Assembly: GCA_021654635.1 (NCBI GenBank)
Contig: AP025179.1
Coordinates: 5,766,001 to 5,830,000 of the forward strand
DNA length: 64,000 nucleotides
Reading direction: 5' to 3'
Source: Mycobacterium kiyosense
Lineage (GTDB): Bacteria > Actinomycetota > Actinomycetes > Mycobacteriales > Mycobacteriaceae
Shown in pieces: positions 10,173 to 19,269 of the stretch (positions are counted from its first letter, which is position 1; every line of letters starts with the position of its first letter). A model generated the notes under the pieces. It made no database searches. It was not told the origin of the DNA and saw nothing but the letters and a program-made list of their open reading frames with translations. The position numbers were made by a program, and so were the translations under genes.

Positions 10173-11869
10173 ATGGGTCGCCCGCAGAAGAGTCAGGTGT
10201 TCAAGGCCAACGTCAACGCCCTGGGGAATATCGCCCAGCCGCTGCGCGATGCCGCGAAAACCCTGGCCTCCTCCGGCGAAAGGGTCCACACGACGGTCCA
10301 GGAGTTCGACTGGGAGGGAGCGGCCCGCGAATCGGCCGTAGCCCGCTCAGATCGTGAGCTGACCCAGAACCGTATCGTTGCCGCCGACCTGGACGCGTTG
10401 GCCGATGCCTACGAGAACGGCAAGAAGACCATGGGGCCGATGATTGACGGCCTGAAATCCAAGGCCCGGGGCTTGGAAGGGAACCACTTCGAGGTTTCCG
10501 AAAACTGGGATGTCAAAGACACCTACGACTACGCCGCTGCTCGGAAACTCGCCACAATGATGGACCCCGCCGACACGGCGGGCCTACAAGAGCAGATCAC
10601 CCAGCTACAGAACCGGCGAGCAAACGAGGCCGCCACCGAGGGCGGGAACCTAGGGCGATTGGCCGACGAGTTAGGCGTAGCCGACACCAACACCGCCACC
10701 GCCATCAGCAACGCAGTCGCCGCGCTGGGCGGAGCGAACGGACCGAAGCTGGCACCCCCGCCGCTGGCACCTGGTCAAGTCGCCAATCGCGGCGCTGTCG
10801 CCGGCACCGACAACCCAGGCGCCATTCCGGGCATCAGGGCTGCTGATCTCGGCGAAGTCATCCAGCTCCCCAACGGCAAATACGTGGCCATATTCGGAGA
10901 TTCCTACGCCAACCCCGGGGTCGGTGGTGAAGGCAACCCGCACTACTCCTCGGTGGCGGTACCCGTCACTTTCGACGAACAGGGACGACCACATTTCGGG
11001 TCCCCGTTGAATGGGACAACGCTCAATCCGGGCTTACCCAACGAGGTGCAGGGTTCGAGCCCGTTGTTCCCGTTGCCGCAAGCAGCCATCAAGGCAGGAG
11101 CCAACAACACCCTGCCGGCAGGCAGCATCACTACCCGCGACGGACGCACCTACATGATGGTCGTGGGCACCAACACCACCGCCGCCGACCCACTCAAACC
11201 CGTGGGTTCCTGGCTGGTCGAAGTCAACAACAACCCGGCCGGAGGGTGGCGCGCAGTCGAGACCGACGGCCACGGCCACCCCCTGGACACCTACCGGTCC
11301 ACCGGATCAAGCAGCGCACCCACCCAAATCAGCGGCTTCCAAGGAAGCGACGGCAACGTTTACATCGCGGCCGATAACTTCGACCGCAACAGCGGCGTCA
11401 GCGTGTACCGCGTGGATCCCGAACACATCGCCGACCGCGGCGCCTGGCAGCCCTACAAACCCCGCCAACAACTCCTGGGGAACCGCAGGGCAACCAGCCA
11501 CCGCCACGATCACCCCGCCCAATCAGAAATGGGGGAGAAATCAGCTTCCGCGAAATCGACGGCAAAGCCGTCCTTGCTGGAGCAAACTTTCGCAACGGTC
11601 AACCGGAGAATTTCACCGTCGAGGTTCACGTCGGTGACAGCCCTACCAGCGTAGTACGGTCTAGCCCTATCGTGGTGATGAGCAACGCCCCTGGATCCCC
11701 CAACAACGTCCCAGCCCCCTACGGCGGCTACATCCTGCCAGGATCAACCCTGAACAACGTTGGAATCTTCGGTAGTCAGTGGTGGGGACCCAAAGACGCA
11801 TTGGGCAATCCGCTCCCTGTGCACTACGACGTGCAGGACATCCGAGTGAATACGCCCGAACAACGATGA
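10173..11869 (+). CDS. WXG-containing DUF4185-like protein, putative ESX effector (two frameshifts)
   Basis: About 564 aa when two extra bases are discounted: one A in AAA 11457-11459 and one G in GGGGG 11531-11535. After correction the frame runs through NPANNSWGTAGQPATATI, EIDGKAVLAGANF and VVMSNAPGSPNNVPAPYGG to TGA 11867-11869. Residues 1-200 are helical with W47-E-G49, resembling WXG100/LXG N-termini. Residues ~215-560 look like a DUF4185 beta-propeller-type domain (GKYVAIFGDSYANPG). No signal peptide. Together with the preceding small partner it looks like a type VII secretion substrate with an extracellular C-terminal domain of unknown activity. Its last ~115 codons recur as a degenerate copy at 12640-12966. 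Confidence 0.65.
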
Positions 11870-11900
11870 CCGATGCTTCCAGGAGCTATAGGACAGCCCG

Positions 11901-12452
11901 ATGATTCGCCTCATAACGGCACTCTTGCTCACCCTCGCGGGGCTGGCTTCGGCGTGCACAGCCACCGCCGACACACCCACACCCACCACCGAGCCCAGAT
12001 TTGCGGATGCCGCACGGTTCCCCAACATGGACAGTTACACGGCAGCAAACCCCGACAACTACAAGACTGAATACGAAACCCCAGGCCGACCCGGTGCCAA
12101 GATGACCAGATACGGCTTCACCACACCAGACGGGATCGAGTGCGGCTTCGAACAAAGTCCGTCAGCAGGCTGTACCGGAATCCATTTCCCTTCGATGCCC
12201 CGAGCACTATGTGATCCATCGAATCAAAAATTCGCATTGTACGGGATAAGTACTAATAGCGGATTGCAACAATACGGCGACAGCAAGTGCGATGCGCCAC
12301 CCGCCGCGAAGGTATTGCCGCCATTCCACACCCTCACGGTGTACGGCGTGACATGCGGCGTCGATGACAAGGGAACGACGGCCTGCAAAGACCCGCAAGG
12401 ACAGGCTTTCGTGTTGTCACCGACGTGGTCCGGCTGGATTCCGAAAGTCTGA
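11901..12452 (+). CDS. Conserved mycobacterial lipoprotein, copy A
   Basis: 183 aa from ATG 11901. The signal peptide MIRLITALLLTLAGLASAC ends in a lipobox with acylated Cys19, followed by a Thr/Pro linker (TPTPTTEP). The mature domain has a Cys-rich pattern (GIECGF, AGCTG, ALCDP, SKCDA, GVTCGVDD, TACKD) ending FVLSPTWSGWIPKV, a family I recognise as conserved among mycobacterial lipoproteins without known function. It follows the DUF4185 gene by 31 bp, so it may act with, or protect from, that protein; this is inference. Base composition is visibly less GC-rich than the steroid genes. Confidence 0.8.
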   Translation: MIRLITALLLTLAGLASACTATADTPTPTTEPRFADAARFPNMDSYTAANPDNYKTEYETPGRPGAKMTRYGFTTPDGIECGFEQSPSAGCTGIHFPSMPRALCDPSNQKFALYGISTNSGLQQYGDSKCDAPPAAKVLPPFHTLTVYGVTCGVDDKGTTACKDPQGQAFVLSPTWSGWIPKV

Positions 12453-12454
12453 AC

Positions 12455-12598
12455 ATGTCAGACAATGCAGCGGACTGGCAGGCGGGCGAGCTGGACGTGA
12501 TGCGTGCCTTGACTGATTTCGGCGGCCGACCCCCGTTACTGCCCACGCGCGCGAGCAGATCGAGCAGAACTGTGAACGCCGAATCTAGCCACCGTTGG
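12455..12598 (+). pseudogene. Acidic protein, decayed copy 1
   Basis: ATG 12455, two bases after the lipoprotein A stop, reads MSDNAADWQAGELDVMRALTDFGGRPP, which matches the start and then the late part (ADWHAAEQEREVRALTD) of the complete copy at 13549, so roughly 75 codons in between are deleted. After GRPP two extra bases relative to copy 2 move it out of frame; the homologous continuation (AREQIEQNCERRI) then meets a TAG. It is a deleted and frameshifted duplicate. Confidence 0.65.
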
Positions 12599-12639
12599 GG
12601 CTCTCTGTCGTACGTCTACGCAACCCACCCGACGGCGAC

Positions 12640-12966
12640 CGCGAAATCGACGGCAAACCTTTCGGGTAACAACTTCAAGACAACCACGCGAAATGAATTC
12701 CGACTTTCGAAGTTCACGTCGGTGATAGCCCCGCCTGCGTCGTACCGCCTAACACCACCATGGTGATGAGTAACGCGCCCCTGGATCTCCCAACAGCGTC
12801 CCAGCCCTTGAGGCGGCTATATCCTGCCAGGATCAACCCTGGACAATCTTGGCCTTTTTGGCAGCCAATGGTTCCAACCAAAAAAGATCACCAAGGCAAC
12901 CCCATCGGACCCGTGCACTACGACGTACAGGACATCCGTGTGAACACCCAATCAGCACAGCGATGA
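12640..12966 (+). pseudogene. Degenerate duplicate of the DUF4185 protein tail
   Basis: Starting at CGCGAAATCGACGGCAAA (also present near 11550), this stretch follows the last ~115 codons of the DUF4185 gene but in several frames: TFEVHVGDSP, MVMSNAP, GGYILPGSTLDNLG and finally VHYDVQDIRVNT before TGA 12964-12966. Multiple frameshifts and stops show true decay. It precedes lipoprotein B just as the intact tail precedes lipoprotein A, marking a tandem segment duplication. Confidence 0.75.
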
Positions 12967-12997
12967 CCTACATTTCCCCGATCCACAGGACGATTTG

Positions 12998-13546
12998 ATG
13001 ATTCGTCTCATAACGGCACTGCTGTTCTCCACCACCGCAGGGCTAGCCTCGGCGTGCACGGCCACCGCAGACACACCTACACCCACCACCGACCCATCCA
13101 AATCACCCGAAGCCGCCAGATTCCCAGACATGAGCAACTACACCCCAGCCAACCCCGACGACTACATGTGGCAAACCGAAAACCCCGGACGACCCAACAA
13201 GTTGACTACCTACGGTTTTCGAACCCCTGATGGTGTCGAATGCACTTTCGGGCAGTCATCGTCTGCAAGCTGCGTAGGCAACAGGCTTCCGTCCATACCC
13301 CCGGTATGTGATCCGCCAAAACGAAATTACGGCGCGAATGAGATCAGCACAGACATCGGGTTACGAGAGGTTGGAATGCCCTGCGATGACACCTCGCTCA
13401 GCAACGTGTTGCCGCCATTCCACACATTGACGGTGTTTGGCGTGACGTGTGGTGTCGATGACAAAGGAACGACCGCCTGCAAAGACCCGCAAGGACGGGG
13501 TTTTGTGTTGTCACCGACGTGGTCTGGCTGGATCCCCAAGATCTGA
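12998..13546 (+). CDS. Conserved mycobacterial lipoprotein, copy B
   Basis: 182 aa from ATG 12998; a TTG just upstream is a weaker start. Lipobox LASAC gives acylated Cys20. It is a clear paralogue of copy A: same linker (TPTPTTDP), PDMSNYTPANPDDY, TPDGVECTFGQSSSASC, and a near-identical end GVTCGVDDKGTTACKDPQGR. The middle differs most, as expected if the pair is diverging. It lies between the decayed DUF4185 tail and the acidic protein. Function unknown. Confidence 0.8.
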   Translation: MIRLITALLFSTTAGLASACTATADTPTPTTDPSKSPEAARFPDMSNYTPANPDDYMWQTENPGRPNKLTTYGFRTPDGVECTFGQSSSASCVGNRLPSIPPVCDPPKRNYGANEISTDIGLREVGMPCDDTSLSNVLPPFHTLTVFGVTCGVDDKGTTACKDPQGRGFVLSPTWSGWIPKI

Positions 13547-13548
13547 TC

Positions 13549-13979
13549 ATGTCGGACATCCCGCATCTACACCCGTTGATGCAGGAAGCTCTGCGCTCAG
13601 GCACGGTGCCGTCGCGGGAAGAGCTGGCCCGCGCGTTGGGTAAGCGGGTCGAGGACATCCCTGACCTCGACACCGGAGACGAGGAAGACACCGCAGAGCT
13701 GGAGGACCCGGCTGCTGAGGAGTTCCGTGCCCGCTACCACCACATGGTGGCGCAGCAAATCGCGGACTGGCACGCCGCCGAGCAGGAACGTGAGGTGCGT
13801 GCATTAACCGATTCGGCGACCGACCCATTCCTGCCCACGTGCGAGAGCAGATCGAGCAGGACTGTCAACGCCGAATCCAGCAAGCGTGGCGCACTTTCTT
13901 GCATCAGCGCAACCAACCCGACGACGACCCCGACGGTGAAGGCGGTAGCCCTGCCTCATGGATGCAGTCGGTCCTGTAG
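13549..13979 (+). CDS. Acidic hypothetical protein, copy 2 (one frameshift)
   Basis: ATG 13549, 2 bp after lipoprotein B. It reads MSDIPHLHPLMQEALRSG, then an acidic stretch (DLDTGDEEDTAELEDP). At 13811-13814 the sequence GATTCGG has one T fewer than copy 1 (GATTTCGG); restoring it gives RALTDFGDRPIPAHVREQIE and an open frame to TAG 13977-13979, 143 aa in total. No signal peptide or membrane segment, so cytoplasmic. The family is not recognised. Conserved linkage to the lipoprotein in both copies suggests a joint role, perhaps chaperone or immunity. Confidence 0.6.
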
Positions 13980-14078
13980 AAACACACCCTGGTCACGTAG
14001 GCGGCCCCTTGGGCGATGCCGGGTCGGCGGGCTGACGATCAAATGCGCTGGCGCCGGACCTCTGCGCGTGTCCCGAAC

Positions 14079-15299
14079 CTACGACAACACCGGCGCGCTC
14101 GGCGTGAACACCACCGGCATCGACTCCAGCCCACTCACGAAGTTCGCCGGCCGCAGCGGCAACGCCGACTCGTCGGCCAACCGCAGATCCGGCAGCCGCC
14201 GCAACACCCGTTCGGTCATCATCGACAGCTCCAGCCGGGCCAGCTGATTGCCCATGCAGAAGTGCGTTCCGAAGCCAAAGGCCAAGTGCGAGTTAGGGTT
14301 CCGCCGGATATCGAATACCTCTGGCTGATCGAACTGCGACTCGTCGAAGTTCGCCGACTCGAACAGCAGCATGATCTTCTCCCCGGCCTTCAGCGAGGTG
14401 CCGTGGAATTCGGCGTCAGCCGTCAACGTCCGGCACATGTTCTTCACCGGCGAGGTCCAGCGCAGCATCTCCTCGATCGCACCCGGCAGCAACGACGGGT
14501 CGGCCACCAGCTCCGCAAACTGCGCACGGTTGCGCACCAGCTGTTCGGTGCCGCCGCTCAGCGTGTGCCGGGTGGTCTCGTCGCCGCCGATCAGGATCAG
14601 CAGCGTCTCCATGACGATCTCGTCGTCCGACATCCGCTGGCCCTCGACCTCGGCGTTGATCAGGATCGAGTAGAGGTCGTCGGTGGGCTCGGCGCGACGC
14701 TTGCCGATCAGGTCCATGGTGAACGCGGTGTATCCGGCGAACGCCTCCATCACCGTCTGGAATTCCACGGACGTCGGGTCGATGTGCGACGAGAGCCCGC
14801 ACACCAGGTCGTCGGACCACTTCAGCAGCATCTCCCGGTCCGAGGGCAGCACCCCGAGCATGTCGCCGATCACTGCCATCGGCAGCGGCGCGGCGATGTC
14901 GCGGACGAAGTCGCACTCGCCGCGTTCGCACACCGCGTCGATCAGCGTGTCGCACAGTTCGCCGATCGCGGCTTCCTTGTCCTTGACCCGCTTACGGGTG
15001 AAGCCCGCGTTGACCAGCTTGCGCCGCACCAGGTGCGCCGGATCGTCCATGTCGATCATGTACGGCATGCCCGGCTGGTCGGGCCGGATTCCGCCGGTGC
15101 TGGAGAACAGCTCCGGATTGCGTTCGGCATCGAGGATGGCCTGATACGTTGTCGCGCCGGCCAATCCGTTGCGGTCACGAAAGATGGGCTGATTCAACCG
15201 CATCCAGCGATACGCCTCCCGCGCCCCGACTCCGTCGGCATAGAAGTTGCCGTCGGCCAGGTCGATGTTCAGGATCGTCTCAGGGATAGTCGAAGTCAT
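14079..15299 (-). CDS. cyp142: CYP142, cytochrome P450 for the sterol side chain
   Basis: 406 aa. P450 signatures: I-helix IGGDETTRHTL, K-helix EEMLRW, and heme loop FGFGTHFCMGNQLAR with Cys348. It begins MTSTIPETILNIDLADG, matching the Rv3518c family. CYP142 hydroxylates and further oxidises C26/C27 of cholesterol and cholestenone, partly redundant with CYP125, which is also present. It is divergent from the Rv3519-like gene, with 45 bp between starts and no obvious KstR box there. Intact here. Confidence 0.93.
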   Translation of the reverse strand: MTSTIPETILNIDLADGNFYADGVGAREAYRWMRLNQPIFRDRNGLAGATTYQAILDAERNPELFSSTGGIRPDQPGMPYMIDMDDPAHLVRRKLVNAGFTRKRVKDKEAAIGELCDTLIDAVCERGECDFVRDIAAPLPMAVIGDMLGVLPSDREMLLKWSDDLVCGLSSHIDPTSVEFQTVMEAFAGYTAFTMDLIGKRRAEPTDDLYSILINAEVEGQRMSDDEIVMETLLILIGGDETTRHTLSGGTEQLVRNRAQFAELVADPSLLPGAIEEMLRWTSPVKNMCRTLTADAEFHGTSLKAGEKIMLLFESANFDESQFDQPEVFDIRRNPNSHLAFGFGTHFCMGNQLARLELSMMTERVLRRLPDLRLADESALPLRPANFVSGLESMPVVFTPSAPVLS

Positions 15300-15344
15300 C
15301 TACAGCCTCCAGTTTTCTGCCTCGAGCCCATTACAGTAAGCCCC

Positions 15345-16055
15345 ATGTCTGTCTCGCAACACACCATCGCCGGCACGGTCCTCACCATGCCGGTGGTCAT
15401 CCGCAAAGCCGACCAGCACTCCGCGATGTTCTCGGTCGACGCCAAAGCCGCGCAGCGGCTGATCGACTACAGCGGCCTGCAGGTCTTCGAATACCTGCCC
15501 GGTCGGGCGATCCTGCTGCAACTGCTGGTCCGCTACATCGACGGCGATCTGGGCCGCTACCACGAGTACGGCACGGCGTTCCTGGTGAACCGGCCGGGCA
15601 CCCACGCCAAGGGTTTTCGCGCGATGGCCGATGCGGCGACGTTCATCCACCGTCTGCCGGTCGATCAGGAATTCACCCTCGAGGCCGGCCGCACCATCTG
15701 GGGCTACCCGAAGATCATGGCGGACTTCAACGTTCAGGAGGGCCGCAAGTTCGACTTCGACGTCAGCGCCGACGGCCAGTTGATCGCCGGGATCGAATTC
15801 AGCCCCGGCCTGCCGCACCCGGCGATGAAGGCGCAGACCCTGACGACGTATTCGCATTTGGACGGCGTCACCCGGGAGACGTCCTCGACGATGACGACGA
15901 CGGGCGCCCGAACCCGACTCGGCGGCGCCCGCATCAGGCTGGGCGACCACCCTTACGGCAGGGAGCTGGCGTCGCTGGGCCTGCCCAAGCGGGCCTTGAT
16001 GACGCAGTCGGTCGCCAACGTGGAGATGTCGTTCGACGACGCGCGTCCCCTGTGA
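15345..16055 (+). CDS. Acetoacetate-decarboxylase-like protein (Rv3519 type)
   Basis: 236 aa from ATG 15345 (MSVSQHTIAGTVLTMPVVIRK). The fold appears to be that of acetoacetate decarboxylase: YLPGRAILLQLLVRYIDGDLG, then EAGRTIWGYPKIMADF. It is not known to be required for cholesterol growth; an enzyme acting on a small keto acid or lipid is plausible. Gene order between cyp142 and the F420 oxidoreductase matches M. tuberculosis Rv3519. A perfect KstR box lies just after its stop. Confidence 0.75.
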   Translation: MSVSQHTIAGTVLTMPVVIRKADQHSAMFSVDAKAAQRLIDYSGLQVFEYLPGRAILLQLLVRYIDGDLGRYHEYGTAFLVNRPGTHAKGFRAMADAATFIHRLPVDQEFTLEAGRTIWGYPKIMADFNVQEGRKFDFDVSADGQLIAGIEFSPGLPHPAMKAQTLTTYSHLDGVTRETSSTMTTTGARTRLGGARIRLGDHPYGRELASLGLPKRALMTQSVANVEMSFDDARPL

Positions 16056-16071
16056 GCCCACCGGGCCAATC

Positions 16072-16085
16072 TAGAACGTGTTCTA
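16072..16085. promoter_or_regulatory. KstR-type operator between two convergent genes
   Basis: TAGAACGTGTTCTA is a perfect KstR palindrome, but it lies 16 bp after the stop of the Rv3519-like gene and 21 bp from the stop of the Rv3520c-like gene, where no promoter for either is expected. Confidence 0.85.
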
Positions 16086-16106
16086 ACGAAGCCGCAAGCC
16101 GCCCCG

Positions 16107-17138
16107 TCAGGTCAGCGCGGCGAGGTCGCGTACCTGCTCAACGCTGCGGGCGCCGACCACCATCATGGTGACGCCGGCCGCCTCCCAGACTTCGATTTGC
16201 TTACGCACGTAGTCCAGGTCGCCGACGATCATGGCGTCGTCGACGAGTTCGTCGGGGATCACCTTCGCCGCTTCGTCCTTGCGGTCGGACCGGAAGAGTT
16301 TGGTGACCTCGTCGACCACCTCGGCGTAGCCCATCCGGCGGTAGACGTCGGCGTGGAAGTTGGTGTCCTCGGCACCCATGCCGCCCATGTACAACGCCAG
16401 GAACGGCTTGACCGCGGCGAACGTCCCGGGCCGGTCGTCGGTCACCACCACCTGCGCCGTCGCGCAGATCTCGAAGTCCTCTCGCGAGCGCCGGGCACCC
16501 GGCCGGGCGAACCCCTCGTCCAGCCATTCGTTGTAGGTGTCGGCCATCCGCGGCGAATAGAAGATGGGTAGCCAGCCATCGCAGATCTCGGCGGCCAGCG
16601 CGACGTTCTTGGGCCCCTCGGCGCCCAGCATGATCGGGATGTCGGCACGCAACGGGTGTGTGATCGGCTTCAACGACTTGCCCAAACCCGTTGTGCCCGC
16701 ACCGGTCAACGGCAGCGGGTAGTGCGGGCCGGCACTGGTGACCGGAGCCGAGCGGGCCCACACCTGGCGCACGATGTCGATGTACTCGCGGGTGCGGGCC
16801 AGCGGCTTGGGGAACTTGGCTCCGTACCAGCCTTCGACCACCTGCGGCCCGGACACGCCGAGCCCCAGGATGTGCCGCCCACCGGAGAGGTGGTCCAACG
16901 TCAGCGCGGCCATCGCACACGCCGTCGGGGTACGCGCGGACAGCTGCACCACCGAGGTGCCCAGTCGTACCCGCTTCGTCTCCCGCCCCCACCAGGCGAG
17001 CGGCGTGTAGGCGTCCGACCCCCACGCCTCGGCGGTGAAGATCGCATCGAATCCGGCCTCTTCGGCTGCGGCGACAAGTTCCGCGTGGTTCTCCGGCGGC
17101 CGGGCGCCCCAATATCCGAGTTGCAGACCGAGCTTCAT
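16107..17138 (-). CDS. LLM-class F420-dependent oxidoreductase (Rv3520c type)
   Basis: 343 aa, ATG 17138 (MKLGLQLGYWGARPPENHAEL). Luciferase-like TIM barrel typical of F420-dependent enzymes: FDAIFTAEAWGSDAYTPLAW, RVRLGTSVVQLSARTP, DHLSGGRHILGLGVSG and IPIMLGAEGPKNVALAAEI. Substrate unknown; the position in the KstR regulon points to a steroid or its CoA derivative. It is divergent from the DUF35-ltp4-ltp3 operon with a KstR operator between them. Confidence 0.88.
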   Translation of the reverse strand: MKLGLQLGYWGARPPENHAELVAAAEEAGFDAIFTAEAWGSDAYTPLAWWGRETKRVRLGTSVVQLSARTPTACAMAALTLDHLSGGRHILGLGVSGPQVVEGWYGAKFPKPLARTREYIDIVRQVWARSAPVTSAGPHYPLPLTGAGTTGLGKSLKPITHPLRADIPIMLGAEGPKNVALAAEICDGWLPIFYSPRMADTYNEWLDEGFARPGARRSREDFEICATAQVVVTDDRPGTFAAVKPFLALYMGGMGAEDTNFHADVYRRMGYAEVVDEVTKLFRSDRKDEAAKVIPDELVDDAMIVGDLDYVRKQIEVWEAAGVTMMVVGARSVEQVRDLAALT

Positions 17139-17173
17139 CGATGTCTCTCCCAGACCAGTGTTGAAACGATTCT

Positions 17174-17187
17174 TAGAACCTGTTCTA
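17174..17187. promoter_or_regulatory. KstR operator, Rv3520c-type gene / DUF35-ltp4-ltp3
   Basis: TAGAACCTGTTCTA matches the KstR consensus at every fixed position. It lies 36 bp from the F420-oxidoreductase start and 9 bp before the GTG of the DUF35 gene. Confidence 0.9.
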
Positions 17188-17196
17188 CTCGAAGGC

Positions 17197-18189
17197 GTGA
17201 CAGCCAGTTCGAGCGGCCCAGCCCTGATCGATCACCCTGAGCCGCCCCTCTCCGCGCCGTTGACATTGTCCTTCGACTACACCCGTTCGGTGGGTCCCAC
17301 GCTAGGGAAGTTCTTCACCGCACTGCGTGATCGCCGCGTTCTGGGAGTACGCGGTTCCGATGGCCGGGTGCACGTGCCGCCACCGGAATATGACCCGGTC
17401 ACCTACGAGCCGCTGGGCGAAATGGTACCGGTGGCCAGCGTCGGGACCGTGGTGTCCTGGACCTGGCAGCCCGAGCCGCTCGGCGGTGAGCCGCTGGACC
17501 GCCCGTTCGCCTGGGCACTGATCAAACTCGACGGCGCCGACACCCCCCTGATCCACGCGGTCGACGCGAAGACGCCGGACCAGATCAAGACCGGCGACCG
17601 GGTGCGCGTGCACTGGGCCGACGAGACGGTGGGCGCGATCACCGACATCGCCTACTTCGTGCCTGGCGACGAGGAAGAGCCGGTCGAACCGGCCTCCTCC
17701 GATAAAGACCCGGTCACCATGATCGTCACCCCGGTCTCGCTGACCATCCAGCACACCGCCTCGCACGAGGAGAGCGCTTACCTGCGGGCGATCGCGCAGG
17801 GCAAGCTGATCGGGGCCAGGACCGGCGAATCCGGAAAGGTGTACTTCCCGCCGCATGGCGCCGACCCGGCCACCGGCCTGCCCACCACCGAATTCGTCGA
17901 ACTGCCCGACAAAGGCACGGTGACGACGTTCGCCATCATCAACATCCCGTTCCAGGGCCAGCGCATCAAACCGCCGTACGTGGCGGCCTACGTGCTGCTC
18001 GACGGCGCCGACATCCCGTTCCTGCACCTGGTCGCCGACGTCGACGCGCACGAGGTCCGGATGGGCATGCGGGTGGAGGCGGTCTGGAAACCCCGCGAGG
18101 AGTGGGGATTCGGCATCGACAACATCGAGTACTTCCGGCCCACCGGCGAACCGGACGCCGACTACGACACCTACAAGCACCACCTGTAA
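17197..18189 (+). CDS. Tandem DUF35 OB-fold protein (Rv3521 type)
   Basis: 330 aa from GTG 17197 (VTASSSGPALIDHPEPPL), very close to the KstR box, so a leaderless message is likely. Two DUF35-like OB-fold halves: one around residues 30-165 (GKFFTALRDRRVLGVRGSDG ... GDRVRVHW) and a second around 180-320 (YLRAIAQGKLIGARTGESGK ... GMRVEAVWKPREEW). Such DUF35 proteins pair with thiolase-like Ltp proteins to form sterol side-chain aldolases, and ltp4 and ltp3 follow directly. The zinc-ribbon cysteines of many DUF35 proteins are not evident. Confidence 0.85.
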   Translation: MTASSSGPALIDHPEPPLSAPLTLSFDYTRSVGPTLGKFFTALRDRRVLGVRGSDGRVHVPPPEYDPVTYEPLGEMVPVASVGTVVSWTWQPEPLGGEPLDRPFAWALIKLDGADTPLIHAVDAKTPDQIKTGDRVRVHWADETVGAITDIAYFVPGDEEEPVEPASSDKDPVTMIVTPVSLTIQHTASHEESAYLRAIAQGKLIGARTGESGKVYFPPHGADPATGLPTTEFVELPDKGTVTTFAIINIPFQGQRIKPPYVAAYVLLDGADIPFLHLVADVDAHEVRMGMRVEAVWKPREEWGFGIDNIEYFRPTGEPDADYDTYKHHL

Positions 18190-18204
18190 AGGGCTCAACC
18201 ACAC

Positions 18205-19269
18205 ATGAGTGATCGCAACGTTGCGGTGGTCGGCTTTGCCCACGCTCCGCATGTCCGCCGCACCGACGGCACCACCAACGGTGTCGAGATGCTGATGCCG
18301 TGCTTCGCCCAGCTCTACCAGGACCTGGGCATCACCAAGTCCGACATCGGCTTCTGGTGCTCGGGTTCCTCGGATTACCTTGCCGGACGGGCCTTTTCGT
18401 TCATCTCGGCGATCGACTCGATCGGTGCCATGCCGCCGATCAACGAGTCGCACGTCGAGATGGATGCGGCCTGGGCGCTGTACGAGGCTTACATCAAGAT
18501 CCTCACCGGCGAGGTGCAGACCGCGCTGGTGTACGGATTCGGCAAGTCCTCGGCGGGAATCCTGCGCCAGATCCTGACCCGGCAGACCGACCCCTACACC
18601 GTCGCGCCGCTGTGGCCGGACTCGGTGTCGTTGGCCGGCCTGCAGGCTCGGGTCGGTTTGGACTCCGGTAAGTGGACCGCCGAGCAGATGGCGCAGGTCG
18701 CTCTCGACTCGTTCGCCCAATCGGAGCGCAACGACTCGGTGCAGCCGGCCGAGAGCATCGACGAGCTGCTCTCGCGGCCGTTCTTCAACGACCCACTGCG
18801 ACGGCACGACATCGCCCCGATCACCGACGGCGCCGCGGCGATCGTGCTGGCCGCCGGTGACCGGGCTCGCGAGCTGCGCGAAAACCCGGCCTGGATAACG
18901 GGAATCGAGCATCGGATCGAGACGCCCGCGCTCGGGCTGCGCAGCGACCTGACGGTGTCGGCGTCCACCGCGGCGTCGGCCAAAGCGGCCAAGAACGGCA
19001 ACGACGCGATCGAGGTCGCCGAGATCCACGCCCCGTTCACCCACCAGCATCTGATCCTGACCGAGGCGATCGGGTTGACCGACAGCACCAAAGTGAATCC
19101 GTCCGGCGGCGCGCTGGCCGCGAACCCGATGTTCGTCGCCGGGCTGGAACGTATCGGCTTTGCGGCACAACACATCTGGAACGGCTCGGCGGGGCGGGTG
19201 CTGGCGCACGCCACCAGTGGGCCTGCGCTGCAACAGAATCTGGTCGCGGTCATGGAAGGACAGAACTGA
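18205..19269 (+). CDS. ltp4: Ltp4, thiolase-like sterol side-chain lyase subunit
   Basis: 354 aa, ATG 18205, second gene of the operon. Thiolase fold: MSDRNVAVVGFAHAPHVRRTDG, DIGFWCSGSSDYLAG, VKTNPSGG-type segment STKVNPSGGALAANP and ITDGAAAIVLA. Ltp-type proteins lack the usual thiolase chemistry and catalyse retro-aldol cleavage of hydroxylated side-chain CoA esters together with DUF35 partners. Its stop and the ltp3 start share a base (TGATG), so translation is coupled. Assigned to Rv3522 by order and sequence pattern. Confidence 0.88.
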   Translation: MSDRNVAVVGFAHAPHVRRTDGTTNGVEMLMPCFAQLYQDLGITKSDIGFWCSGSSDYLAGRAFSFISAIDSIGAMPPINESHVEMDAAWALYEAYIKILTGEVQTALVYGFGKSSAGILRQILTRQTDPYTVAPLWPDSVSLAGLQARVGLDSGKWTAEQMAQVALDSFAQSERNDSVQPAESIDELLSRPFFNDPLRRHDIAPITDGAAAIVLAAGDRARELRENPAWITGIEHRIETPALGLRSDLTVSASTAASAKAAKNGNDAIEVAEIHAPFTHQHLILTEAIGLTDSTKVNPSGGALAANPMFVAGLERIGFAAQHIWNGSAGRVLAHATSGPALQQNLVAVMEGQN

